This document shows, one piece after another, positions 56,006-64,000 of a DNA stretch of 64,000 nucleotides. This stretch comes from Burkholderia sp. Bp8963. Lineage in GTDB: Bacteria; Pseudomonadota; Gammaproteobacteria; Burkholderiales; Burkholderiaceae. The stretch is from the NCBI RefSeq assembly GCF_003854275.1, contig NZ_QTQP01000028.1, positions 1 through 64,000 of the forward strand, written 5' to 3'. The first letter of the stretch is position 1, and each line of letters begins with the position of its first letter. Made by a program: the position numbers and the translations under genes. Under the pieces are notes generated by a model, which did no database searches, was not told the origin of the DNA, and worked only from the letters and a program-made list of their open reading frames with translations.

Positions 56006-57064
56006 ATGGACACAGTCTGGCATCTCGAATGGGCGCACGGCGCGTTCGACGTACACGCCCGCGGCGGCATGCTCGGCGGCGTCGCCTTTTTCAGCGGCGC
56101 ACGCGTCATCCGGCCGTTCTACGAACCGCCGTGGCTCGGCGAACCCGCCGCCCGGCCCGACGGCCTGCTCGGCGTGATGCGCAGCGAATTCGCGTGCGTG
56201 CCGTTCGGCGTGCCATATGCGCCGGACGGTCTCGCCGAGGGCTGGCGCGACGCGGTCGCGACGCCGGCTGCCGCGCATGACGCGCACAACGCGCATGACG
56301 CGCCGCTCGACGCGAGCGACGATCTGCAGCACGGCTATGGCTGTATCGCCGACTGGACCTGCGTGCGGCGTACGTCGCACGAGATCGAGATCGCGCTCGA
56401 CTATCCGGCCGGCTCGCCGATCGCGCGGGTCACGCGCACGATCCGCGCCGATCCGCAGCGCGCGGCGCTTGAATTCGTGCTGCGGATCGACGCGCGCACG
56501 GCTGCGCGCCGCCCCGCCGGCCTGCACCCGAATCTCGCGCTGCCGTCACTCGCCGGTGCGTTCCGCATCGAACCCGGCGCGTTCCGGTTCGGTGTCGTCC
56601 ACCCTGGCGGCCCCGAACCCGGCGTGTCGCATGGCCGGCCCGGCGCGACGTTCGAGACGCTCGACCGCGTGCCGCTGGCCGACGGCGAATATCGCGCGTT
56701 CGACCGGTTGCCGTTCGCGGACGCCACCGAGGAAATCGTGCAGCTTTGCGGGATCGATGGCAGCGTGACGCTGCACGACGACGTCGCCGGCACTGCGTAC
56801 CGGTTGACGTGGGATGCGGCCGTGCTGCCATCGCTGCTGCTGTGGATCAGCAATCGCGGCCGCGCCTATGCGCCGTGGAATGGCCGCAACCTGTGCGTCG
56901 GCGTCGAGCCGGTCGCGAGCGCGTTCGAGCTCGGCTGCCACGCGTCGCTCGCGCCAAACCCGATCAATGCGCGCGGCGTCGCGACCGCGCTAACGCTCGA
57001 CCCCGCGCGACCGCTCGAGATCGCGTACCGCTTCGACGTGCTTGACGCACTTGACGCGCGCTAA
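56006..57064 (+). CDS. Aldose 1-epimerase family protein (352 aa)
   Basis: A galactose-mutarotase-fold protein: VHARGGMLGGVAFFSGARVIRPFYEPPW at the N-terminus, central HPNLALPSLAGAF with the active-site His, and a C-terminal ISNRGRAYAPWNGRNLCVGVEPVASAFELG with the catalytic Glu. It interconverts alpha and beta anomers of a sugar. It has a short insertion of His/Ala/Asp repeats (AAAHDAHNAHDAPLDASD) around residue 95. It follows zwf after 66 bp and ends the sugar operon, facing the SulP gene across 16 bp. It is longer and more divergent than GalM, so the preferred sugar is unknown. Confidence 0.85.
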   Translation: MDTVWHLEWAHGAFDVHARGGMLGGVAFFSGARVIRPFYEPPWLGEPAARPDGLLGVMRSEFACVPFGVPYAPDGLAEGWRDAVATPAAAHDAHNAHDAPLDASDDLQHGYGCIADWTCVRRTSHEIEIALDYPAGSPIARVTRTIRADPQRAALEFVLRIDARTAARRPAGLHPNLALPSLAGAFRIEPGAFRFGVVHPGGPEPGVSHGRPGATFETLDRVPLADGEYRAFDRLPFADATEEIVQLCGIDGSVTLHDDVAGTAYRLTWDAAVLPSLLLWISNRGRAYAPWNGRNLCVGVEPVASAFELGCHASLAPNPINARGVATALTLDPARPLEIAYRFDVLDALDAR

Positions 57065-57080
57065 AGTACGCTGAAGCCCG

Positions 57081-58814
57081 TCAGCCCCCCGCGGGCGCCA
57101 CGCCGACAGACGCCTGCAGTTGCTGCAGGCTCTCGTCGACGCTCAGCTCGGACATCGCGTCCGCGCGCAGCGTGCCGTCCGCCGCGCGATGCAGCGCATT
57201 CAATGCGTGCAGCTTGAGCCGCACCATCGCGAAACGCTGACCGCGCGCCGCACATTCCGCGGCGAACGTGCGCAGCGATTCGATCGTCGTGCCGTCGACG
57301 TCGGGCGTTTCCTCGAGGCTCAGCATTACCGTGTGCGTATCGGGCGCCGCCTTCACGAGCGCGCGCACGCGGTTCAGCATCCGGTCGGCGTTCGCGAAGA
57401 AGAGCTGCGCCTCCGGCCGCGCGATCAGCACGCCAGGCACCGGCTTCGCATCCTCATGGATCGACACGTCGACGAAGTCGTGGCTGTCGCGCAGCCGGCC
57501 GAGCACGCTGACGTTCGGCTCCGACAGCTTGCGCAGCGTCAGCAGCAGGCTCACGCCGATCGCGGCGAGCAACCCGTGCAGCACGCCGAGCACCAGCACC
57601 GCGAGCAGCGCGGCAATCACGACGAGCCGGTCGCGATGCCAGACCCAGTAGGGCTTGAACACCGACGGATGCAGCGAATGGCTGACCGCGAAGATCACGA
57701 TCGCCGCGAGCACGGGCTCGGGCGTGCGCGCCAGTTGCGGCAGCAGCAACCAGACGATCAGCGCGATCACGCCGGCCGCCCACAGCCCGGCAAAGCGCGA
57801 CTGCGCGCCGGCCGCCTCGTTCGCGGAGGTCGCCGAATAGCCGGCACCGACCGGCATCCCGTGCAACAGCCCCGACACGAGATTCGCGCAGCCGAGCGCG
57901 ACGAGGTCGCGGTTCGGCAACACGGCATCGCCGTGCTTCAGCGCGAAATTGCGGATCGAGCCATACGATTCCGCGTAGAGGATCAGCATCAGCGCGAACG
58001 CCAGCTCGGTGGTCTGCATCCACGCGTTGCGGTCGAGCTGCGGCAGGCCGAACGCGACGTTCTGGAAATCAATGTGCCCGACGATCGCGATCCCGTAGCG
58101 CTGCCAGTCAACCAGGTAGCCGGCCGCGATCGACAACACGATCACGACGAGCGTCGCCGGCACGCGCGAGCGGCGCCCGAGCAGGAACAGCAGTGCGAGC
58201 GCGGCGCCGCCGAGCGCGACGCTCGCGAGATTCGCGTGCGGCGCGCCGACGATCAGGTCGAACGCGACGCGCGGCGCGTCGCTGTGCTGCACCTTGACCG
58301 CGAGGATCTTCGGTAGTTGCTTGACGACGATCGTCAGCGCGAGCCCGAACGTAAAGCCGCGCAGCACGGGCCGCGCGACGAAGTCCGACATGCCGCCGAG
58401 CCGCGCGACGCCCGCGAGGATGAACAGCACGCCCGTCATCGCGACGAGCGCCGCCGCGAGCGCGAGCTGCGCAGCGAGGCCCAGGCCCGACTCGGCGAAC
58501 ACGGTCGCCGCGAGCACCGCGGCCGACGACGACGTCGACGACACGATCGCGAAGCGGCTGCTGCCGGTGAGCGCGTAGACGACGAGCCCGGACAGCAACG
58601 CGATCAGGCCGGCCTGCGGCGGCAGGTTCGCCAGCCCCGCATACGCGACGGCTTCCGGAATCAGCAGGCCCGCGATCGACACGCCGGCCAGCGCGTCGCG
58701 GCCGATGCGCTGCGCACGTGGCGGCACCGCCGCGTCGAGCGGCGCGAAGTGATCCACATGCTGCGGACCGGCGTCAGGACGGGGTTGCGGAGTCTGCGTG
58801 CGGTCGGTCGGCAT
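57081..58814 (-). CDS. SulP-family anion transporter with STAS domain (577 aa)
   Basis: About 11-14 transmembrane helices (residues 40-430), starting DALAGVSIAGLLIPEAVAYAGLANLPPQAGLIALLSGLVVYALTGSSRF, the SulP signature, with GMPVGAGYSATSANEAAGAQSRFAGL later. A C-terminal STAS domain follows (about 455-560: PGVLIARPEAQLFFANADRMLNRVRALVK, TPDVDGTTIESL). Members carry sulfate, bicarbonate or dicarboxylates with a cation. The N-terminal tail is rich in Pro/Asp. It converges with the sugar operon and is followed on the same strand, 10 bp upstream, by the ParB-like gene. The substrate is not predictable. Confidence 0.92.
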   Translation of the reverse strand: MPTDRTQTPQPRPDAGPQHVDHFAPLDAAVPPRAQRIGRDALAGVSIAGLLIPEAVAYAGLANLPPQAGLIALLSGLVVYALTGSSRFAIVSSTSSSAAVLAATVFAESGLGLAAQLALAAALVAMTGVLFILAGVARLGGMSDFVARPVLRGFTFGLALTIVVKQLPKILAVKVQHSDAPRVAFDLIVGAPHANLASVALGGAALALLFLLGRRSRVPATLVVIVLSIAAGYLVDWQRYGIAIVGHIDFQNVAFGLPQLDRNAWMQTTELAFALMLILYAESYGSIRNFALKHGDAVLPNRDLVALGCANLVSGLLHGMPVGAGYSATSANEAAGAQSRFAGLWAAGVIALIVWLLLPQLARTPEPVLAAIVIFAVSHSLHPSVFKPYWVWHRDRLVVIAALLAVLVLGVLHGLLAAIGVSLLLTLRKLSEPNVSVLGRLRDSHDFVDVSIHEDAKPVPGVLIARPEAQLFFANADRMLNRVRALVKAAPDTHTVMLSLEETPDVDGTTIESLRTFAAECAARGQRFAMVRLKLHALNALHRAADGTLRADAMSELSVDESLQQLQASVGVAPAGG

Positions 58815-58824
58815 GGCGCTGCTG

Positions 58825-59451
58825 TCAGCTCTTCGCGACGATCACGCCCGACCAGCCGGGCAGGTAGCGCGCATCCTGTTCGTGCGCGCGCTTCAGCGCG
58901 GCGTCGAGCGCCTTGTCGAAGTTCTTGCGGATCTGGTCGGGCGTCACGTGCAGCCGCAGGTAGTCGGCCCACAGGAATTCGCTGAACGGCGTCGCGTCCT
59001 TCGCATAGCCGCCCGCCGTGCGCAATTCGCCCGCGAGGCTCCGGTACGGATCGTCCTCGAGCCCCGTGAGCACCTTCGGCAGATGCTCGTAGTCGCGGCG
59101 CGCGCCGTCCGGGCCGAACGGATGCACCCACTGGTTGTGCTCCATCATCCGCCAGAAGATCGTCTCGTCGAGCCAGGACAGGTCCTTCAGCAGCATCGCC
59201 TTCACGTTCGTCTCCCCTTCCTCGATCAGCGCGAGGCCGAGATGGTGGTGATCGGTGATGAAGTGATGGCCGCCGGGACCGACGACGGCAGGAAACCAGT
59301 GCGAATCGATCGCGGCCTTGCGCTCGCCCTTGCCAAGCGTCTTCCAGTGCTTGCGCTTCGCTTTCACTTCGCGATAGCCGACGGTCATCTGCGTCGGGCG
59401 CAGCGCCTCGAGCTTGACGGGAATGAGATGAACGTCGCGGCCGAGTGTCAT
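58825..59451 (-). CDS. ParB-like nuclease-domain protein (ParBc_2 type, 208 aa)
   Basis: The protein begins MTLGRDVHLIPVKLEALRPTQMTVGYREVKAKRKHWKTL and contains GPGGHHFITDHHHLGLALIEEGETNVKAMLLKDLSWL, the histidine-rich stretch of the ParB-like catalytic family (PF08857-like). No DNA-binding helix-turn-helix typical of chromosomal ParB is present, so partitioning is unlikely. The name is by fold only; the biochemical function is unknown. ATG 59451 has AAAGGG in front; 23 additional upstream residues in frame are not family-like. It ends 10 bp before the SulP gene on the same strand, so they may be expressed together. Confidence 0.82.
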   Translation of the reverse strand: MTLGRDVHLIPVKLEALRPTQMTVGYREVKAKRKHWKTLGKGERKAAIDSHWFPAVVGPGGHHFITDHHHLGLALIEEGETNVKAMLLKDLSWLDETIFWRMMEHNQWVHPFGPDGARRDYEHLPKVLTGLEDDPYRSLAGELRTAGGYAKDATPFSEFLWADYLRLHVTPDQIRKNFDKALDAALKRAHEQDARYLPGWSGVIVAKS

Positions 59452-59658
59452 GGTCGTACCCTTTCTAGACAAATTCCGGCAACGATACTCCTGATCGCGC
59501 GCGCCGTTAATACCGCGCATCCCTCAACGGCACCCGTTTGACGATTTCCGAAGCCTCGGCGCAGGCACCCGCGCCCGGCTCTATTGGCCGAAATTGCACG
59601 CCACTCGAGTTGCGCATCGGGTGCGGTGTCGGGTGCCGAATCGAATGCCGAATCGGGT

Positions 59659-60204
59659 TCACGACACGCGCAGATCGTCGCGCTCGAGGCGGTGACGCAC
59701 ATACGGAATACCGTCCTGCACGACGCCGACGCGTCGCATCCCGAGCTTGCGCGCGACGTTCAGCGAAGCGGCGTTGGCCGCCGCGATGTCGGCGATCACG
59801 CGCGGCAGGCGCACGGTGTCGAACGCATGACGCACGACGGCCGCCGCGGCTTCGCTCGCGATGCCTCGCCCCCATGCGCTCCGGACGAGCCGCCAGCCGA
59901 TCTCGACGTCGTGCCCGCCGCCAGCGTAATCGGGAATCAGCAACACCCAGCCGACGAACGTGTGCGGCGCAGCCTTCTCGAAGATCGACCAGTAGCCGAG
60001 GCCCGACGGATAGTCGCGCGTGATCCGGTGCGTGACGAAGCGGCGATGCTCGACGGGGTCGTGCCACGGCCCCGCGATATGCCGCGTGACTTCGGGATCG
60101 CGATCCATCGCGACACATGCGTCGAGGTCGGCGAGCACGCGCGGGCGCAGTTGCAGACGCGCGGTGTCGAGCACCGGCAGCGCGGCAGCGGAACGTGCAG
60201 TCAT
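59659..60204 (-). CDS. GNAT-family N-acetyltransferase (RimJ/RimL type, 181 aa)
   Basis: A GCN5-related acetyltransferase: LDTARLQLRPRVLADLDACVAMDRDPEVTRHIAG at the start, GYWSIFEKAAPHTFVGWVLLIPDYAGGGHDVEIGWRLVRSAWGRGIASEAAAAVVRHAFDTVRLPRVIADIAAANAASLNVARKLGMRRVG with the acetyl-CoA loop RSAWGRGIASEA. It resembles RimJ/RimL enzymes that acetylate N-termini of proteins or small amines. The substrate is unknown. It stands alone on the minus strand, 207 bp from the ParB-like gene and divergent from the MFS gene. Confidence 0.88.
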   Translation of the reverse strand: MTARSAAALPVLDTARLQLRPRVLADLDACVAMDRDPEVTRHIAGPWHDPVEHRRFVTHRITRDYPSGLGYWSIFEKAAPHTFVGWVLLIPDYAGGGHDVEIGWRLVRSAWGRGIASEAAAAVVRHAFDTVRLPRVIADIAAANAASLNVARKLGMRRVGVVQDGIPYVRHRLERDDLRVS

Positions 60205-60488
60205 CTGATCCGGACTCCTGATTCGGTGCGCATTCGCGCAATCACATTACAAAAACGATACACCCGCCATTCCAACGCACGACACCTCGGGTGCGCGTGC
60301 GCGGCGCATGCGTACTTCGCTTCCGGAAACAATTCATTTCGTAGGGATTATTCCCGATTCGACCGTATCGCGGGCCACATCGCGCGATGCCGCGACCTAC
60401 ACTCGATGAATGCCCCCGCTCCGCGCGCCTGCCGGGCGGCACGCGCATGCGATCCGTCAGGGCGCACGCCAACGAGGAGACCTCGGCC

Positions 60489-61709
60489 ATGAGCTGGACC
60501 CCCGAGCAACGCAACGTCACGATCGCCGCCTATCTCGGCTGGACGCTCGATGCGTTCGACTTTTTCCTGATGGTGTTCGTGCTGAAGGACATCGCGACCG
60601 AATTCAATTCGACCATTCCGGCCGTCGCGTTCGCGCTCACGCTGACGCTCGCGATGCGTCCGCTCGGCGCGCTGATCTTCGGCCGGCTCGCCGATCGCTA
60701 CGGGCGTCGGCCAACGCTGATGGTCAACATCGCGTGCTATTCGCTGATCGAGCTGGCTTCGGGCTTCGCGCCGAGTCTCACGTCGCTGCTCGTGCTGCGC
60801 GCGCTGTTCGGCGTCGCGATGGGCGGCGAATGGGGCGTCGGATCCGCACTGACGATGGAAACCGTGCCGACCCACTCGCGCGGCGTCGTGTCGGGCCTGC
60901 TGCAGGCCGGCTATCCGAGCGGCTACCTGGTCGCGTCGATCGTGTTCGGCGTGCTGTACCAGTACATCGGCTGGCGCGGCATGTTCATGGTCGGCGTGCT
61001 GCCCGCACTGCTCGTGCTGTACGTGCGCGCGAAGGTGCCCGAATCGCCGGCGTGGACGCAGATGGAGAAGCGCCCGCGTCCGAGCCTCGGCAGCACGCTG
61101 CGCAACAACTGGGTGCTTGCGATCTATGCAGTCGTGCTGATGACCGCGTTCAACTTCTTTTCGCACGGCACGCAGGACCTCTATCCGACCTTCCTGCGCG
61201 AACAGCATCACTTCGATCCGCATACGGTGTCGTGGATCACGATCGTGCTCAACGTCGGCGCGATCGTCGGCGGCCTCACGTTCGGCACGATTTCGGAGAA
61301 GATCGGTCGCCGCCGCGCGATCTTCATCGCCGCGCTGATCGCGCTGCCGGTGCTGCCGCTGTGGGCGTTCTCGAGCGGCCCGCTCGCGCTGGCCGCAGGC
61401 GCATTCCTGATGCAGATCTCGGTGCAGGGCGCATGGGGGATCATTCCCGTCCACCTGAACGAGATCTCGCCAGCCGAGATCCGCGCGACCTTTCCCGGTT
61501 TCGTGTACCAGCTCGGCAACCTGCTCGCGTCCGGCAATGCGACGATGCAGGCGTCATTCGCGGTTTCGCGCGGCAACAACTACTCGCTCGCGCTCGCGCT
61601 CGTGTGCGGCACCGTCGCCGTCGTGATCGCGATCCTGATCCTGTTCAGCCCGGAACGGCGCGGGATCGACATGACGCAATCGGTCAATACGCGTAGCACC
61701 GTCGGCTGA
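60489..61709 (+). CDS. MFS transporter, SHS/sialate-lactate type (406 aa)
   Basis: A major facilitator with 12 helices. It starts TPEQRNVTIAAYLGWTLDAFDFFLMVFVLKDIATEF, typical of the sialate/lactate:H+ symporter group, followed by FGRLADRYGRRPTLMVNI (loop 2-3 signature) and GGEWGVGSALTMETVPTHSRGVVSGLLQAG. The C-half has FGTISEKIGRRRAIFIAAL. It probably imports a monocarboxylate such as lactate with a proton. ATG 60489 has GAGGAG upstream; 34 further codons in frame are ignored. A hairpin follows at 61737-61772, so it is monocistronic. Confidence 0.9.
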   Translation: MSWTPEQRNVTIAAYLGWTLDAFDFFLMVFVLKDIATEFNSTIPAVAFALTLTLAMRPLGALIFGRLADRYGRRPTLMVNIACYSLIELASGFAPSLTSLLVLRALFGVAMGGEWGVGSALTMETVPTHSRGVVSGLLQAGYPSGYLVASIVFGVLYQYIGWRGMFMVGVLPALLVLYVRAKVPESPAWTQMEKRPRPSLGSTLRNNWVLAIYAVVLMTAFNFFSHGTQDLYPTFLREQHHFDPHTVSWITIVLNVGAIVGGLTFGTISEKIGRRRAIFIAALIALPVLPLWAFSSGPLALAAGAFLMQISVQGAWGIIPVHLNEISPAEIRATFPGFVYQLGNLLASGNATMQASFAVSRGNNYSLALALVCGTVAVVIAILILFSPERRGIDMTQSVNTRSTVG

Positions 61710-61736
61710 GCATGCCGGTTGATGCAGCGCATCATG

Positions 61737-61772
61737 CCGCGCGGCCCGGCCTTGGCGGGCCACGCGGCGATC
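61737..61772 (+). terminator. Hairpin after the MFS gene
   Basis: CCGCGCGGCCCG (61738-61749) pairs with CGGGCCACGCGG (61757 on) with one mismatch pair, 28 bp after the MFS stop. ATCTTTCC follows. Intrinsic termination is plausible though the U-tract is short. Confidence 0.55.
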
Positions 61773-61854
61773 TTTCCGCGTTCGCACATCGATCTAGAGG
61801 ATTCCGACCAGATTCAGCGCTTGCCCGCGCCGTGCGCGTTTTTTTATCTTAATA

Positions 61855-61868
61855 AAAACGGTTGTTTG
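61855..61868. promoter_or_regulatory. psrA: PsrA-type operator
   Basis: AAAAC-GGTT-GTTTG (61855-61868), 57 bp before the TetR gene, matches the PsrA consensus [G/C]AAAC-N(2-4)-GTTT[G/C] apart from its first base. The surrounding AT-rich TTTTTTTATCTTAATAAAA likely contains the promoter. The site supports autoregulation by PsrA and release by long-chain acyl ligands. Confidence 0.75.
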
Positions 61869-61924
61869 AATTACAAATCTGAATCGATTGTTCGCGGCCG
61901 GGCGACCGGCATGGGAGGCGGAAC

Positions 61925-62746
61925 ATGGCAGTGGGTCAGGTGGGGCGGCCGCCGGGCAGCCGGCAAGCCGGCGGGACGAAGGCACGCATCCTTGACGCGG
62001 CCGAAGACCTGTTCATCGAACATGGCTTCGAGGCGATGTCGATGCGGCAGATCACGTCGCGCGCGGCGGTCAATCTCGCAGCGGTCAACTATCACTTCGG
62101 CAGCAAGGAAGCGCTGATCCACGCGATGCTGTCGCGCCGGCTCGATCAGCTCAACCAGGAGCGCCTGCACATCCTCGACCGCTTCGATGCGCAACTCGGC
62201 ACGCACGTCACCTGCGAACACGTGCTCGGCGCGATGTTCATTCCCGCGCTGAAGGCGTCGCGCGACCCCGAGCGCGGCGGGCGCGCATTCCTGCGGCTGA
62301 TTGGCCGCGCGTACACCGATCCGTCGCCGTTCGTGCGCAACTTCCTGACCGCGCACTATGCGAGCGTCGCAGGCCGCTTCTTCGACGCGTTCCAGCGCGC
62401 GCTGCCGGGCCTGCCACGCACGGAGCTCGGCTGGCGGCTGCACTTCGCGATCGGTGCGCTGTCCGGCGCGCTGGCGGGCGCCGAGACCGAGGGCCTGATC
62501 GACGAGTTCTCGCAGGGCCGCACGATGAACGACGTGCAGATGATCGCGCGGCTGTCGTCGCTGATTGTCGCCGCGCTGAAGGCGCCGATGCCCGACAGCG
62601 CGCAGCTGTCGATCTTCGCGGCGGTGCTCGACGATGCGGAGGCGAACGATTCGGTGCCTGGTCCGCCCGATTCAGCGGCCGATTCATCGTCTGCTACGCC
62701 GGCCGAGGCGCCGGTCGACGACGCGACGCTGCATCACGCGAACTGA
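61925..62746 (+). CDS. psrA: TetR-family regulator of fatty acid degradation, PsrA-like (273 aa)
   Basis: The N-terminal TetR domain (residues 18-75) has TKARILDAAEDLFIEHGFEAMSMRQITSRAAVNLAAVNYHFGSKEALIHAML. The VNLAAVNYHFGSK recognition helix is the same as in Pseudomonas PsrA. The C-domain holds a ligand pocket of helices (AFLRLIGRAYTDPSPFVRNFLTAHYASVAGRFFDAFQRALPGLP). The C-terminal 45 residues are Pro/Ser/Ala/Asp-rich and probably disordered. PsrA represses itself and beta-oxidation genes and is released by long-chain acyl compounds. It neighbours fadD and has a PsrA-type site upstream, which agree with this assignment. Confidence 0.9.
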   Translation: MAVGQVGRPPGSRQAGGTKARILDAAEDLFIEHGFEAMSMRQITSRAAVNLAAVNYHFGSKEALIHAMLSRRLDQLNQERLHILDRFDAQLGTHVTCEHVLGAMFIPALKASRDPERGGRAFLRLIGRAYTDPSPFVRNFLTAHYASVAGRFFDAFQRALPGLPRTELGWRLHFAIGALSGALAGAETEGLIDEFSQGRTMNDVQMIARLSSLIVAALKAPMPDSAQLSIFAAVLDDAEANDSVPGPPDSAADSSSATPAEAPVDDATLHHAN

Positions 62747-62762
62747 TGCGCGCTGTGCATCC

Positions 62763-62786
62763 GGCGTCGCGATGTGTGGCGACGCC
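62763..62786 (+). terminator. Perfect 8-bp hairpin after psrA
   Basis: GGCGTCGC (62763-62770), loop GATGTGTG, GCGACGCC (62779-62786), 17 bp after the psrA stop. There is no T-run; it may slow rather than end transcription. Confidence 0.45.
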
Positions 62787-62985
62787 GCGTGCTGTCGCAG
62801 CAGTACGAACTCAGCGTACTCCGCATGGGACCGAACCCGGCGCTATGGCACCAGGTTCGGTCGATATCCGATCGACTGTAGAGCGTGGAATCAGAGCAGG
62901 CGCTGAAGCGCTCATTCTGATCGACCGCAATGCATGCGACCAGGGCAAGCGCCAAAGCGCCAACGCTGGTCGACAGGAGACAACA

Positions 62986-64000
62986 ATGTCCGCTTCCGCC
63001 CCCACCGAAGCCGCTCAGCTGCCGCCGAACACCGACGGCATCTGGTACGCGTCATATCCGCCCGGCGTGCCGCGCGAGATCGACGTCACGCAGTACGCAT
63101 CGCTCGTCCAGTTCTTCGACGAATGCACGACGCAGTTCGCGGACCGCGTCGCGTACGTGAGCGCCGGTGCGTCGATGACCTATCGCGCGCTCGCGCAGAA
63201 AGTCGCGGCGTTCGCGTCGTATCTGCAGAGCCTCGGCGTGAAGCCGGGCGACCGCGTCGCGATCATGCTGCCGAACACGTTCCAGTATCCGGTCGCGCTG
63301 TTCGGCACGCTGAAGGCCGGCGCAATCGTCGTCAACGTGAACCCGCTCTACACCCCGCGCGAACTTGCGCATCAGCTGAAGGACAGCGGCGCGCAGACGA
63401 TCGTCGTGTTCGAGAACTTCGCGCGCACACTGCAGGACGCGCTGCCCGAGACGCAGGTCAGGAACGTCGTCGTCACCGCGCTCGGCGACCTGCTCGCAGA
63501 CGGCTTCAACGCGAAGGGCCGACTGATCAACTTCGTGCTGAAGCACGTGAAGAAGCTCGTCCCGGCATACCACTTGCCGCAGGCCGTGCAGCTGCGCTCG
63601 GCACTCGCGCTCGGCGCGCGCGGCAAGCCGCAGCCCGTGCCGCTCACGCGCGACGATCTCGCGTTCCTGCAGTACACCGGCGGCACGACGGGCGTCGCGA
63701 AAGGCGCGATGCTCACGCACGGCAACCTGCTCGCGAACCTGCTGCAGGCGAAGGCATGGATCGCCGACCAGGTCTCGGGTGACACCGAGACGGTGCTCAC
63801 GCCGCTGCCGCTTTATCACATCTATTCGCTGACCGTGAACGCGTTCATCTTCATGGGGCTCGGCGGGCGCAACATCCTGATCGCGAACCCGCGCGACACG
63901 AAGATGGTGATGAAGATCATCCGCCACGAAACCTTCACGGGCATCACCGGCATCAACACGCTGTACAACGCGTTCCTCGACAACGAGGAATTCCGCAACC
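62986..64000 (+). CDS. fadD: Long-chain fatty acid-CoA ligase, N-terminal part (cut by window edge)
   Basis: 338 codons are visible. WYASYPPGVPREIDVTQYASLVQFFDECTTQFADRVAYVSAGASMTYRALAQ is the FadD opening, VNVNPLYTPRELAHQLKDSGAQTIVVFENFARTLQD follows, and the AMP-binding P-loop is LQYTGGTTGVAKGAMLTHGNL (near residue 225), next to LPLYHIYSLTVNAFIFMGLGGRNILIANPRD. It activates long-chain fatty acids at the inner membrane face for beta-oxidation. An ACAGGAGACAACA ribosome binding site precedes ATG 62986. psrA upstream is the probable regulator. Confidence 0.95.
   Translation, partial: MSASAPTEAAQLPPNTDGIWYASYPPGVPREIDVTQYASLVQFFDECTTQFADRVAYVSAGASMTYRALAQKVAAFASYLQSLGVKPGDRVAIMLPNTFQYPVALFGTLKAGAIVVNVNPLYTPRELAHQLKDSGAQTIVVFENFARTLQDALPETQVRNVVVTALGDLLADGFNAKGRLINFVLKHVKKLVPAYHLPQAVQLRSALALGARGKPQPVPLTRDDLAFLQYTGGTTGVAKGAMLTHGNLLANLLQAKAWIADQVSGDTETVLTPLPLYHIYSLTVNAFIFMGLGGRNILIANPRDTKMVMKIIRHETFTGITGINTLYNAFLDNEEFRN

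Overview
The window is high-GC DNA with proteins typical of Burkholderia (Burkholderiaceae). The support is codon composition, a right-hand fructose-ABC/ROK/pgi/fructokinase/zwf block, and psrA-fadD at the right edge. No rRNA, complete tRNA, CRISPR array, transposase or integrase was seen.

Left part (1 to about 46.08 kb) is a catabolic island of about 38 genes for a hydrophobic, probably cyclic or branched substrate. From left: a redox operon on the minus strand (azoreductase, ferredoxin, FprB-like reductase, molybdopterin oxidoreductase, then transhydrogenase alpha); a 905-residue MalT-type LuxR regulator; a thiolase, LysR and DoxX; a long minus-strand beta-oxidation series (BVMO at 27.9 kb leftwards to an SDR at 11.4 kb) with one clear acyl-CoA dehydrogenase pseudogene; a plus-strand SDR and acyl-CoA dehydrogenase pair; an envelope group (MMPL/RND, YCF48-like, DUF1329, DUF1302); and an operon of pirin, enolase-superfamily enzyme, acyl-CoA ligase and extradiol dioxygenase. 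The expected chemistry is alcohol to ketone (SDRs), ketone to ester or lactone (BVMO), hydrolysis (serine hydrolase), CoA activation and beta-oxidation, with a ring-cleavage branch. The substrate cannot be named from sequence.

Two observations tie the island together. First, a 57-bp promoter element occurs four times without gaps (5061, 11188, 28083, 42346), always oriented towards a minus-strand gene. It has a -10-like hexamer at one end and, at the other, an inverted GGAYGA box that resembles the MalT box, so the MalT-type regulator is the obvious candidate activator. Second, at 46053-46075 there is a 23-nt copy of a tRNA 3' end including CCA, followed directly by an intrinsic terminator. 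This is the usual signature of a displaced tRNA 3' end at the far boundary of an integrated island.

Right part (46.1 to 64 kb) looks like core chromosome. It holds Ohr/OsmC, then a sugar operon (ROK regulator with a perfect 12-bp inverted-repeat operator, ABC ATPase/permease/binding protein, pgi, PfkB kinase, zwf, aldose epimerase) that would feed fructose-type sugar into glucose-6-phosphate and on to 6-phosphogluconolactone. It is followed by a SulP transporter, a ParB-like protein, a GNAT acetyltransferase, an MFS transporter, and psrA (with a PsrA-type operator in its promoter) next to fadD, which runs off the window.
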